This document shows, piece after piece, positions 21,301 to 35,217 of a DNA stretch of 64,000 nt. The notes under the pieces are model-generated. The model searched no databases. It had not been told where the DNA came from and was given only the letters and a program-made list of their open reading frames with translations. The translations under genes and the position numbers were made by a program. How positions within the stretch are numbered: the stretch's first letter is position 1; every line of letters starts with the position of its first letter. Source of the DNA: Euptelea pleiosperma (lineage: Eukaryota; Streptophyta; Magnoliopsida; Ranunculales; Eupteleaceae); NCBI GenBank assembly GCA_035048495.1, contig CM068547.1:36129289-36193288 (forward strand), in the 5' to 3' direction.

Positions 21301-24059
21301 TAACTTGTTTCGACGGTCCCAAATCATGTTCCAACACTTAAAATCTGTTGAAACAATAGTAATGGAAGAGTTGGAGTCCAATTACGAGGTGTGGTTGCGA
21401 AAAATTCACAAGTTATAAGCTTCGGAACGTAACACACAAACTGAGTCCAATTTGAGACGTTGACGCACGGATGGAGCTAACTAGTTTCGACTGTCACGAA
21501 TCTTGTTCCAACACTTCAAATGTGTTGAAACAATAGTAATGGAAGAGTTTGAGTCCAATTACGAGATCCGGTTGCGAAAAAGTCACCAGTTATGGGCTTC
21601 GGAAGGTAATACACAAACTGAGTCCAATTTGAGACGTTGACGCACGGATAGAGCAAACTTGTTTCGACTGTCAAGAATCTTGTCCCAACACTGCAAATGT
21701 GTTGAAACAATAGTAATTGAAGAGTTGGAGTCCAATTACGAGGTCTGGTTGCGAAAAATTCACAAGTTATAAGCTTCGGAACGTAACACACAAACTGAGT
21801 CCAATTTGAGACGTTGACGCACGGATGGAGCTAACTTGTTTCGACTGTCACGAATCTTGTTCCAACACTTCAAATGTGTTGAAACAATAGTAATGGAAGA
21901 GTTTGAGTCCAATTACGAGGTATGGTTGCGAAAAAGTCACAAGTTATAAGCTTCGGAATGTAATACACAAACTGAGTCCAATTTGAGACGTTGACGCACG
22001 GATGGAGCAAACTTGTTTCGACTGTCACGAATCTTGTCCCAACACTGCAAATGTGTTGAAACAATAGTAATGGAAGAATTCGAGTCTAATTACGAGGTCC
22101 GGTTACGAAAAGTCACAAGTTATAGGCTTCGGAATGTTACACACAAACTGAGTCCAATTTGAGACGTTGATGCACGGATTGAGCTAACTTGTTTCGACTG
22201 TAAAGAATCTTGTTCCAACACATCAAATGTGTTGAAACAATAGTAATGGAAGAGTTTGAGTCCAATTACGAGGTCCGGTTGCGAAAATGTCACAAGTTAT
22301 AGCCTTCGGAATATAACACACAAATTGAGTCCAATTTGAGACGTTGACGCATGGATGGAGCTAACTTGTTTCGACGGTCCCAAATCATGTTCCAACACTT
22401 AAAATCTGTTTAAACAATAGTAATGGAAGAGTTGGAGTCCAATTACGAGGTGTGGTTGCGAAAAATTCACAAGTTATAAGCTTCGGAACGTAACACACAA
22501 ACTGAGTCCAATTTGAGACGTTGATGCACGGATGGAGCTAACTTGTTTCGACTGTCAAGAATCTTGTTCCAACACATCAAATGTGTTGAAACAATAGTAA
22601 TGGAAGAGTTTGAGTCCAAAATAAGAGGTCTGGTTGCGAAAATGTCACAAGTTATAGCCTTCGGAATATAACACACAAACTGAGTCCAATTTGAGACGTT
22701 GACGCATGGATGGAGCTAACTTGTTTCGACGGTCCCAAATCATGTTCCAACACTTAAAATCTGTTGAAACAATAGTAATGGAAGAGTTGGAGTCCAATTA
22801 CGAGGTGTGGTTGCGAAAAATTCACAAGTTATAAGCTTCGGAACGTAACACACAAACTGAGTCCAATTTGAGACGTTGACGCACGGATGGAGCTAACTTG
22901 TTTCTACTGTCACGATTCTTGATCCAAGAATTCAAATGTGTTGAAACAATGGTAATGGAAGAGATTTAGGCCAATTACGAGGTCCGATTACGAAAAAGTC
23001 ACAAGTTATAGGCTTCGGAATGTAACACACAAACTGAGTCCAATTTGAGACGTTGATGCACGGATTGAGCTAACTTGTTTCGACTATCAAGAATCTTGTT
23101 CCAACACATCAAATGTGTTGAAACAATAGTAATGGAAGAGTTTGAGTCCAATTACATGGTCCGATTGCTAAAAGCCCTTCAGTTATAGGCTTCGGAATGT
23201 AACAAATGAACTGAGTCCAATTTGAGACGTTGACGCACGGATAGAGCTAACTTGTTTCGACGATTCCAAATCATGTTCCAACAATTAAAATCTGTTGAAA
23301 CAATTGTAATGGAAGAGTTTGAGTCAAATTACGAGCTACGGTTGCGAAAACGTCACAAGTTATAGGCTTCGGAATGTAACACACAAACTGAGTCCAATTA
23401 GAGACATTGACGAACGGATGGAGCAAACTTCTTTCGACTGTCCCGAATTTTACTCCAACACTTCAAATGTGTTGAAACAATAGTAATGGAAGAGTTGAGT
23501 CCAATTACGAGGTCCAGTTGCGAAAAAGTCACAAGTTATAGGCTTCGGAATGTAACACACAAACTGAGTCCAATTTGAGACGTTGATGCACGGATTGAGC
23601 TAACTTGTTTCGACTATCAAAAATCTTGTTCCAACACATCAAATGTGTTGAAACAATAGTAATGGAAGAGTTTGAGTCCAATTACATGGTCCGATTGCTA
23701 AAAGCCCTTAAGTTATAGGCTTCGGAATGTAACAAACGAACTGAGTCCAATTTGAGACGTTGACGCACGGATAGAGCTAACTTGTTTCGACGGTCCCAAA
23801 TCATGTTCCAACACATAAAATCTGTTGAAACAATTGTAATGGAAGAGTTTGAGTCAAATTACGAGCTCTGGTTGCGAAAACGTCACAAGTTATAGGCTTC
23901 GGAATGTAACACACAAACTGAGTCCAATTAGAGACATTGACGAACGGATGGAGCAAACTTCTTTCGACTGTCCCGAATTTTGCTCCAACACTTCAAATGT
24001 GTTGAAACAATAGTAATGGAAGAGTTTGAGTCCAATTACGAGGTCTAGTTGCGAAAAAG

Positions 24060-27000
24060 TCACAAGTTATAGGCTTCGGAATGTAACACACAAACTGAGT
24101 CCAATTTGAGACGTTGATGCACGGATGGAGCTAACTTGTTTCGACTGTCAAGAATCTTGTTCCAATACATCAAATGTGTTGAAACAATAGTAATGGAAGA
24201 GTTTGAGTCCAAAATAAGAGGTCCGGTTGCGAAAATGTCACAAGTTATAGCCTTCGGAATATAACACACAAACGGAGTCCAATTTGAGACGTTGACGCAT
24301 GGATGGAGCTAACTTGTTTCGACGGTCCCAAATCATGTTCCAACACTTAAAATCTGTTGAAACAATAGTAATGGAAGAGTTGGAGTCCAATTACGAGGTG
24401 TGGTTGCGAAAAATTCGCAAGTTATAGGCTTCGGAACGTAACACACAAACTGAGTCCAATTTGAGACGTTGACGCACGGATGGAGCTAACTAGTTTCGAC
24501 TGACACGAATCTTGTTCCAACACTTCAAATGTGTTGAAACAATAGTAATGGAAGAGTTTGAGTCCAATTACGAGATCCGGTTGCGAAAAAGTCACAAGTT
24601 ATGGGCTTCGGAAGGTAATACACAAACTGAGTCCAATTTGAGACGTTGACGCACGGATGGAGCAAACTTCTTTCGACTGTCAAGAATCTTGTCCCAACAC
24701 TGCAAATGTGTTGAAACAATAGTAATTGAAGAGTTGGAGTCCAATTACGAGGTCTGGTTGCGAAAAATTCACAAGTTATAAGCTTCAGAACGTAACACAC
24801 AAACTGAGTCCAATTTGAGATGTTGACGCACGGATGGAGCTAACTTGTTTCGACTGTCACGAATCTTGTTCCAACACTTCAAATGTGTTGAAACAATAGT
24901 AATGGAAGAGTTTGAGTCCAATTACGAGGTATGGTTGCGAAAAAGTCACAAGTTATAAGCTTCGGAATGTAATACACAAACTGAGTCCAATTTGAGACGT
25001 TGACGCACGGATGGAGCTAACTTGTTTCGACTGTCACGAATCTTGTCCCAACACTGCAAATGTGTTGAAACAATAGTAATGGAAGAATTCGAGTCTAATT
25101 ACGAGGTCCGGTTACGAAAAAGTCACAAGTTATAGGCTTCGGAATGTAACACACAAACTGAGTCCAATTTGAGACGTTGATGCACGGATTGAGCTAACTT
25201 GTTTCGACTGTAAAGAATCTTGTTCCAACACATCAAATGTGTTGAAACAATAGTAATGGAAGAGTTTGAGTCCAATTACGAGGTCCGGTTGCGAAAATGT
25301 CATAAGTTATAGCCTTCGGAATATAACACACAAATTGAGTCCAATTTGAGACGTTGACGCATGGATGGAGCTAACTTGTTTCGACGGTCCCAAATCATGT
25401 TCCAACACTTAAAATCTGTTTAAACAATAGTAATGGAAGAGTTGGAGTCCAATTACGAGGTGTGGTTGCGAAAAATTCACAAGTTATAAGCTTCGGAACG
25501 TAACACACAAACTGAGTCCAATTTGAGACGTTGATGCACGGATGGAGCTAACTTGTTTCGACTGTCAAGAATCTTGTTCCAATACATCAAATCTGTTGAA
25601 ACAATAGTAATGGAAGAGTTTGAGTCCAAAATAAGAGGTCCGGTTGCGAAAATGTCACAAGTTATAGCCTTCGGAATATAACACACAAACTGAGTCCAAT
25701 TTGAGACGTTGACGCATGGATGGAGCTAACTTGTTTCGACGGTCCCAAATCATGTTCCAACACTTAAAATCTGTTGAAACAATAGTAATGGAAGAGTTGG
25801 AGTCCAATTACAAGGTGTGGTTGCGAAAAATTCACAAGTTATAAGCTTCGGAACGTAACACACAAACTGAGTCCAATTTGAGACGTTGACGCATGGATGG
25901 AGCTAACTAGTTTCGACTGTCACGAATCTTGTTCCAACACTTCAAATGTGTTAAAACAATAGTAATGGAAGAGTTTAATTCCAATTACGAGGTCCGGTTG
26001 CGAAAAAGTCACAAGTTATGGGCTTCGGAAGGTAATACACAAACTGAGTCCAATTTGAGACGTTGACGCACGGATGGAGCAAACTTCTTTCGACTGTCAA
26101 GAATCTTGTCCCAACACTGCAAATGTGTTGAAACAATAGTAATTGAAGAGTTGGAGTCCAATTACGAGGTCTGGTTGCGAAAAATTCACAAGTTATAAGC
26201 TTCGGAACGTAACACACAAACTGAGTCCAATTTGAGATGTTGACGCACGGATGGAGCTAACTTGTTTCGACTGTCACGAATCTTGTTCCAACACTTCAAA
26301 TGTGTTGAAACAATAGTAATTGAAGAGTTTGAGTCCAATTACGAGGTATGGTTGCGAAAAAGTCACAAGTTATAAGCTTCGGAATGTAATACACAAACTG
26401 AGTCCAATTTGAGACGTTGACGCACGGATGGAGCTAACTTGTTTCGACTGTCACGAATCTTGTCCCAACACTGCAAATGTATTGAAACAATAGTAATGGA
26501 AGAATTCGAGTCTAATTACGAGGTCCGGTTGCGAAAAAGTCACAAGTTATAGGCTTCGGAATGTAACACACAAACTGAGTCCAATTTGAGACGTTGATGC
26601 ACGGATTGAGCTAACTTGTTTCGACTGTCAAGAATCTTGTTCCAACACATCAAATTTGTTGAAACAATAGTAATGGAAGAGTTTGAGTCCAATTACGAGG
26701 TCCGGTTGCGAAAATGTCACAAGTTATAGCCATCGGAATATAACACACAAACTGAGTCCAATTTGAGACGTTCACGCATGGATGGAGCTAACTTGTTTCG
26801 ACGATCCCAAATCATGTTCCAACACTTAAAATCTGTTTAAACAATAGAAATGGAAGAGTTGGAGTCCAATTACGAGGTGTGGTTGCCAAAAATTCACAAG
26901 TTATAAACTTCGGAACGTAACACACAAACTGAGTCCAATTTGAGACGTTGACGCACGGATGGAGCTAACTTGTTTCTACTGTCACGATTCTTGATCCAAG

Positions 27001-27601
27001 AATTCAAATGTGTTGAAACAATGGTAATGGAAGAGATTTAGGCCAATTACGAGGTCCGATTGCGAAAAAGTCACAAGTTATAGGCTTCGGAATGTAACAC
27101 ACAAACTGAGTCCAATTTGAGACGTTGATGCACGGATTGAGCTAACTTGTTTCGACTATCAAAAATCTTGTTCCAACACATCAAATGTGTTGAAACAATA
27201 GTAATGGAAGAGTTTGAGTCCAATTACATGGTCCGATTGCTAAAAGCCCTTAAGTTATAGGCTTCGGAATGTAACAAACGAACTGAGTCCAATTTGAGAC
27301 GTTGACGCACGGATAGAGCTAACTTGTTTCGACGATCCCAAATCATGTTCCAACACTTAAAATCTGTTGAAACAATTGTAATGGAAGAGTTTGAGTCAAA
27401 TTACGAGCTACGGTTGCGAAAACGTCACAAGTTATAGGCTTCGGAATGTAACACACAAACTGAGTCCAATTAGAGACATTGACGAACGGATGGAGCAAAC
27501 TTCTTTCGACTGTCCCGAATTTTACTCCAACACTTCAAATGTGTTGAAACAATAGCAATGGAAGAGTTTGAGTCCAATTACGAGGTCTAGTTGCGAAAAA
27601 G
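24060..27601. repeat. 20-monomer deletion derivative of the 28-mer unit (3,542 bp)
   Basis: The first part matches 3559-5716 at offset 20,501. From about 26235 on it matches 7151-8470 at offset 19,084. The difference, 1,417 bp, is eight monomers missing. The switch lies between about 26130 and 26235, where the two parental monomers are nearly identical, as expected for unequal exchange. Confidence 0.85.
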
Positions 27602-30258
27602 TCACAAGTTATAGGCTTCGGAATGTAACACACAAACTGAGTCCAATTTGAGACGTTGATGCACGGATGGAGCTAACTTGTTTCGACTGTCAAGAATCTT
27701 GTTCCAATACATCAAATGTGTTGAAACAATAGTAATGGAAGAGTTTGAGTCCAAAATAAGAGGTCCGGTTGCGAAAATGTCACAAGTTATAGCCTTCGGA
27801 ATATAACACACAAACGGAGTCCAATTTGAGACGTTGACGCATGGATGGAGCTAACTTGTTTCGACGGTCCCAAATCATGTTCCAACACTTAAAATCTGTT
27901 GAAACAATAGTAATGGAAGAGTTGGAGTCCAATTACGAGGTGTGGTTGCGAAAAATTCGCAAGTTATAGGCTTCGGAACGTAACACACAAACTGAGTCCA
28001 ATTTGAGACGTTGACGCACGGATGGAGCTAACTAGTTTCGACTGACACGAATCTTGTTCCAACACTTCAAATGTGTTGAAACAATAGTAATGGAAGAGTT
28101 TGAGTCCAATTACGAGATCCGGTTGCGAAAAAGTCACAAGTTATGGGCTTCGGAAGGTAATACACAAACTGAGTCCAATTTGAGACGTTGACGCACGGAT
28201 GGAGCAAACTTCTTTCGACTGTCAAGAATCTTGTCCCAACACTGCAAATGTGTTCAAACAATAGTAATTGAAGAGTTGGAGTCCAATTACGAGGTCTGGT
28301 TGCGAAAAATTCACAAGTTATAAGCTTCGGAACGTAACACACAAACTGAGTCCAATTTGAGACGTTGACGCACGGATGGAGCTAACTTGTTTCGACTGTC
28401 ACGAATCTTGTTCCAACACTTCAAATGTGTTGAAACAATAGTAATGGAAGAGTTTGAGTCCAATTACGAGGTATGGTTGCGAAAAAGTCACAAGTTATAA
28501 GCTTCGGAATGTAATACACAAACTGAGTCCAATTTGAGACGTTGACGCACGGATGGAGCTAACTTGTTTCGACTGTCACGAATCTTGTCCCAACACTGCA
28601 AATGTGTTGAAACAATAGTAATGGAAGAATTCGAGTCTAATTACGAGGTCCGGTTACGAAAAAGTCACAAGTTATAGGCTTCGGAATGTAACACACAAAC
28701 TGAGTCCAATTTGAGACGTTGATGCACGGATTGAGCTAACTTGTTTCGACTGTAAAGAATCTTGTTCCAACACATCAAATGTGTTGAAACAATAGTAATG
28801 GAAGAGTTTGAGTCCAATTACGAGGTCCGGTTGCGAAAATGTCATAAGTTATAGCCTTCGGAATATAACACACAAATTGAGTCCAATTTGAGACGTTGAC
28901 GCATGGATGGAGCTAACTTGTTTCGACGGTCCCAAATCATGTTCCAACACTTAAAATCTGTTTAAACAATAGTAATGGAAGAGTTGGAGTCCAATTACGA
29001 GGTGTGGTTGCGAAAAATTCACAAGTTATAAGCTTCGGAACGTAACACACAAACTGAGTCCAATTTGAGACGTTGATGCACGGATGGAGCTAACTTGTTT
29101 CGACTGTCAAGAATCTTGTTCCAATACATCAAATCTGTTGAAACAATAGTAATGGAAGAGTTTGAGTCCAAAATAAGAGGTCCGGTTGCGAAAATGTCAC
29201 AAGTTATAAGCTTCGGAATGTAATACACAAACTGAGTCCAATTTGAGACGTTGATGCACGGATTGAGCTAACTTGTTTCGACTGTCAAGAATCTTGTTCC
29301 AACACATCAAATTTGTTGAAACAATAGTAATGGAAGAGTTTGAGTCCAATTACGAGGTCCGGTTGCGAAAATGTCACAAGTTATAGCCATCGGAATATAA
29401 CACACAAACTGAGTCCAATTTGAGACGTTCACGCATGGATGGAGCTAACTTGTTTCGACGATCCCAAATCATGTTCCAACACTTAAAATCTGTTTAAACA
29501 ATAGAAATGGAAGAGTTGGAGTCCAATTACGAGGTGTGGTTGCCAAAAATTCACAAGTTATAAACTTCGGAACGTAACACACAAACTGAGTCCAATTTGA
29601 GACGTTGACGCACGGATGGAGCTAACTTGTTTCTACTGTCACGATTCTTGATCCAAGAATTCAAATGTGTTGAAACAATGGTAATGGAAGAGATTTAGGC
29701 CAATTACGAGGTCCGATTGCGAAAAAGTCACAAGTTATAGGCTTCGGAATGTAACACACAAACTGAGTCCAATTTGAGACGTTGATGCACGGATTGAGCT
29801 AACTTGTTTCGACTATCAAAAATCTTGTTCCAACACATCAAATGTGTTGAAACAATAGTAATGGAAGAGTTTGAGTCCAATTACATGGTCCGATTGCTAA
29901 AAGCCCTTAAGTTATAGGCTTCGGAATGTAACAAACGAACTGAGTCCAATTTGAGACGTTGACGCACGGATAGAGCTAACTTGTTTCGACGATCCCAAAT
30001 CATGTTCCAACACTTAAAATCTGTTGAAACAATTGTAATGGAAGAGTTTGAGTCAAATTACGAGCTACGGTTGCGAAAACGTCACAAGTTATAGGCTTCG
30101 GAATGTAACACACAAACTGAGTCCAATTAGAGACATTGACGAACGGATGGAGCAAACTTCTTTCGACTGTCCCGAATTTTACTCCAACACTTCAAATGTG
30201 TTGAAACAATAGCAATGGAAGAGTTTGAGTCCAATTACGAGGTCTAGTTGCGAAAAAG
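27602..30258. repeat. 15-monomer deletion derivative of the 28-mer unit (2,657 bp)
   Basis: The left part matches the next unit at offset 2,657; from about 29251 it matches at offset 4,959, so 2,302 bp (13 monomers) are missing. The junction monomer (about 29195-29250) is a mosaic: it reads ATAAGCTTCGGAATGTAATA, unlike either expected flank, before switching to the GATGCACGGATTGAGC form. Confidence 0.85.
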
Positions 30259-33200
30259 TCACAAGTTATAGGCTTCGGAATGTAACACACAAACTGAGTC
30301 CAATTTGAGACGTTGATGCACGGATGGAGCTAACTTGTTTCGACTGTCAAGAATCTTGTTCCAATACATCAAATGTGTTGAAACAATAGTAATGGAAGAG
30401 TTTGAGTCCAAAATAAGAGGTCCGGTTGCGAAAATGTCACAAGTTATAGCCTTCGGAATATAACACACAAACGGAGTCCAATTTGAGACGTTGACGCATG
30501 GATGGAGCTAACTTGTTTCGACGGTCCCAAATCATGTTCCAACACTTAAAATCTGTTGAAACAATAGTAATGGAAGAGTTGGAGTCCAATTACGAGGTGT
30601 GGTTGCGAAAAATTCGCAAGTTATAGGCTTCGGAACGTAACACACAAACTGAGTCCAATTTGAGACGTTGACGCACGGATGGAGCTAACTAGTTTCGACT
30701 GACACGAATCTTGTTCCAACACTTCAAATGTGTTGAAACAATAGTAATGGAAGAGTTTGAGTCCAATTACGAGATCCGGTTGCGAAAAAGTCACAAGTTA
30801 TGGGCTTCGGAAGGTAATACACAAACTGAGTCCAATTTGAGACGTTGACGCACGGATGGAGCAAACTTCTTTCGACTGTCAAGAATCTTGTCCCAACACT
30901 GCAAATGTGTTCAAACAATAGTAATTGAAGAGTTGGAGTCCAATTACGAGGTCTGGTTGCGAAAAATTCACAAGTTATAAGCTTCGGAACGTAACACACA
31001 AACTGAGTCCAATTTGAGACGTTGACGCACGGATGGAGCTAACTTGTTTCGACTGTCACGAATCTTGTTCCAACACTTCAAATGTGTTGAAACAATAGTA
31101 ATGGAAGAGTTTGAGTCCAATTACGAGGTATGGTTGCGAAAAAGTCACAAGTTATAAGCTTCGGAATGTAATACACAAACTGAGTCCAATTTGAGACGTT
31201 GACGCACGGATGGAGCTAACTTGTTTCGACTGTCACGAATCTTGTCCCAACACTGCAAATGTGTTGAAACAATAGTAATGGAAGAATTCGAGTCTAATTA
31301 CGAGGTCCGGTTACGAAAAAGTCACAAGTTATAGGCTTCGGAATGTAACACACAAACTGAGTCCAATTTGAGACGTTGATGCACGGATTGAGCTAACTTG
31401 TTTCGACTGTAAAGAATCTTGTTCCAACACATCAAATGTGTTGAAACAATAGTAATGGAAGAGTTTGAGTCCAATTACGAGGTCCGGTTGCGAAAATGTC
31501 ATAAGTTATAGCCTTCGGAATATAACACACAAATTGAGTCCAATTTGAGACGTTGACGCATGGATGGAGCTAACTTGTTTCGACGGTCCCAAATCATGTT
31601 CCAACACTTAAAATCTGTTTAAACAATAGTAATGGAAGAGTTGGAGTCCAATTACGAGGTGTGGTTGCGAAAAATTCACAAGTTATAAGCTTCGGAACGT
31701 AACACACAAACTGAGTCCAATTTGAGACGTTGATGCACGGATGGAGCTAACTTGTTTCGACTGTCAAGAATCTTGTTCCAATACATCAAATCTGTTGAAA
31801 CAATAGTAATGGAAGAGTTTGAGTCCAAAATAAGAGGTCCGGTTGCGAAAATGTCACAAGTTATAGCCTTCGGAATATAACACCCAAACTGAGTCCAATT
31901 TGAGACGTTGACGCATGGATGGAGCTAACTTGTTTCGACGGTCCCAAATCATGTTCCAACACTTAAAATCTGTTGAAACAATAGTAATGGAAGAGTTGGA
32001 GTCCAATTACAAGGTGTGGTTGCGAAAAATTCACAAGTTATAAGCTTCGGAACGTAACACACAAACTGAGTCCAATTTGAGACGTTGACGCACGGATGGA
32101 GCTAACTAGTTTCGACTGTCACGAATCTTGTTCCAACACTTCAAATGTGTTAAAACAATAGTAATGGAAGAGTTTAATTCCAATTACGAGGTCCGGTTGC
32201 GAAAAAGTCACAAGTTATGGGCTTCGGAAGGTAATACACAAACTGAGTCCAATTTGAGACGTTGACGCACGGATGGAGCAAACTTCTTTCGACTGTCAAG
32301 AATCTTGTCCCAACACTGCAAATGTGTTGAAACAATAGTAATTGAAGAGTTGGAGTCCAATTACGAGGTCTGGTTGCGAAAAATTCACAAGTTATAAGCT
32401 TCGGAACGTAACACACAAACTGAGTCCAATTTAAGACGTTGACGCACGGATGGAGCTAACTTGTTTCGACTGTCACGAATCTTGTTCCAACACTTCAAAT
32501 GTGTTGAAACAATAGTAATGGAAGAGTTTGAGTCCAATTACGAGGTATGGTTGCGAAAAAGTCACAAGTTATAAGCTTCGGAATGTAATACACAAACTGA
32601 GTCCAATTTGAGACGTTGACGCACGGATGGAGCAAACTTGTTTCGACTGTCACGAATCTTGTCCCAACACTGCAAATGTGTTGAAACAATAGTAATGGAA
32701 GAATTCGAGTCTAATTACGAGGTCCGGTTGCGAAAAAGTCACAAGTTATAGGCTTCGGAATGTAACACACAAACTGAGTCCAATTTGAGACGTTGATGCA
32801 CGGATAGAGCTAACTTGTTTCGACTGTCAAGAATCTTATTCCAACACATCAAATGTGTTGAAACAATAGTAATGGAAGAGTTTGAGTCCAATTACATGGT
32901 CCGATTGCTAAAAGCCCTTAAGTTATAGGCTTCGGAATGTAACAAACGAACTGAGTCCAATTTGAGACGTTGACGCACGGATAGAGCTAACTTGTTTCGA
33001 CGGTCCCAAATCATGTTCCAACACTTAAAATCTGTTGAAACAATTGTAATGGAAGAGTTTGAGTCAAATTACGAGCTCTGGTTGCGAAAACGTCACAAGT
33101 TATAGGCTTCGGAATGTAACACACAAACTGAGTCCAATTTGAGACGTTGATGCACGGATGGAGCTAACTTGTTTCGACTGTCAAGAATCTTGTTCCAATA

Positions 33201-35217
33201 CATCAAATGTGTTGAAACAATAGTAATGGAAGAGTTTGAGTCCAAAATAAGAGGTCCGGTTGCGAAAATGTCATAAGTTATAGCCTTCGGAATATAACAC
33301 ACAAACTGAGTCCAATTTGAGACGTTGACGCATGGATGGAGCTAACTTGTTTCGACGGTCCCAAATCATGTTCCAACACTTAAAATCTGTTGAAACAATA
33401 GTAATGGAAGAGTTGGAGTCCAATTACGAGGTCTGGTTGCGAAAAATTCACAAGTTATAAGCTTCGGAACGTAACACACAAACTGAGTCCAATTTGAGAC
33501 GTTGACGCACGGATGGAGCTAACTAGTTTCGACTGTCACGAATCTTGTTCCAACACTTCAAATGTGTTGAAACAATAGTAATGGAAGAGTTTGAGTCCAA
33601 TTACGAGATCCGGTTGCGAAAAAGTCACAAGTTATGGGCTTCGGAAGGTAATACACAAACTGAGTCCAATTTGAGACGTTGACGCACGGATGGAGCAAAC
33701 TTCTTTCGACTGTCAAGAATCTTATCCCAACACTGCAAATGTGTTCAAACAATAGTAATTGAAGAGTTGGAGTCCAATTACGAGGTCTGGTTGCGAAAAA
33801 TTCACAAGTTATAAGCTTCGGAACGTAACACACAAACTGAGTCCAATTTGAGATGTTGACGCACGGATGGAGCTAACTTGTTTCGACTGTCACGAATCTT
33901 GTTCCAACACTTCAAATGTGTTGAAACAATAGTAATTGAAGAGTTTGAGTCCAATTACGAGGTATGGTTGCGAAAAAGTCACAAGTTATAAGCTTCGGAA
34001 TGTAATACACAAACTGAGTCCAATTTGAGACGATGACGCACGGATGGAGCAAACTTGTTTCGACTGTCACGAATCTTGTCCCAACACTGCAAATGTGTTG
34101 AAACAATAGTAATGGAAGAATTCGAGTCTAATTACGAGGTCCGGTGGCGAAAAAGTCACAAGTTATAGGCTTCGGAATGTAACACACAAACTGAGTCCAA
34201 TTTGAGACGTTGATGCACGGATTGAGCTAACTTGTTTCGACTGTCAAGAATCTTGTTCCAACACATCAAATTTGTTGAAACAATAGTAATGGAAGAGTTT
34301 GAGTCCAATTACGAGGTCCGGTTGCGAAAATGTCACAAGTTATAGCCATCGGAATATAACACACAAACTGAGTCCAATTTGAGACGTTCACGCATGGATG
34401 GAGCTAACTTGTTTCGACGATCCCAAATCATGTTCCAACACTTAAAATCTGTTTAAACAATAGAAATGGAAGAGTTGGAGTCCAATTACGAGGTGTGGTT
34501 GCCAAAAATTCACAAGTTATAAACTTCGGAACGTAACACACAAACTGAGTCCAATTTGAGACGTTGACGCACGGATGGAGCTAACTTGTTTCTACTGTCA
34601 CGATTCTTGATCCAAGAATTCAAATGTGTTGAAACAATGGTAATGGAAGAGATTTAGGCCAATTACGAGGTCCGATTGCGAAAAAGTCACAAGTTATAGG
34701 CTTCGGAATGTAACACACAAACTGAGTCCAATTTGAGACGTTGATGCACGGATTGAGCTAACTTGTTTCGACTATCAAAAATCTTGTTCCAACACATCAA
34801 ATGTGTTGAAACAATAGTAATGGAAGAGTTTGAGTCCAATTACATGGTCCGATTGCTAAAAGCCCTTAAGTTATAGGCTTCGGAATGTAACAAACGAACT
34901 GAGTCCAATTTGAGACGTTGACGCACGGATAGAGCTAACTTGTTTCGACGATCCCAAATCATGTTCCAACACTTAAAATCTGTTGAAACAATTGTAATGG
35001 AAGAGTTTGAGTCAAATTACGAGCTACGGTTGCGAAAACGTCACAAGTTATAGGCTTCGGAATGTAACACACAAACTGAGTCCAATTAGAGACATTGACG
35101 AACGGATGGAGCAAACTTCTTTCGACTGTCCCGAATTTTACTCCAACACTTCAAATGTGTTGAAACAATAGCAATGGAAGAGTTTGAGTCCAATTACGAG
35201 GTCTAGTTGCGAAAAAG
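30259..35217. repeat. 28-monomer higher-order repeat unit, copy A (4,959 bp)
   Basis: Every landmark variant in this block recurs exactly 4,959 bp downstream (for example 30724 to 35683, 32174 to 37133, 33093 to 38052, 33912 to 38871). 4,959 equals 28 x 177 plus 3 single-base insertions. Unit boundaries are arbitrary, as in any tandem repeat. Private differences from copy B include CACCCAAACT at about 31881 and GACTGACACG at about 30698. Confidence 0.93.
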
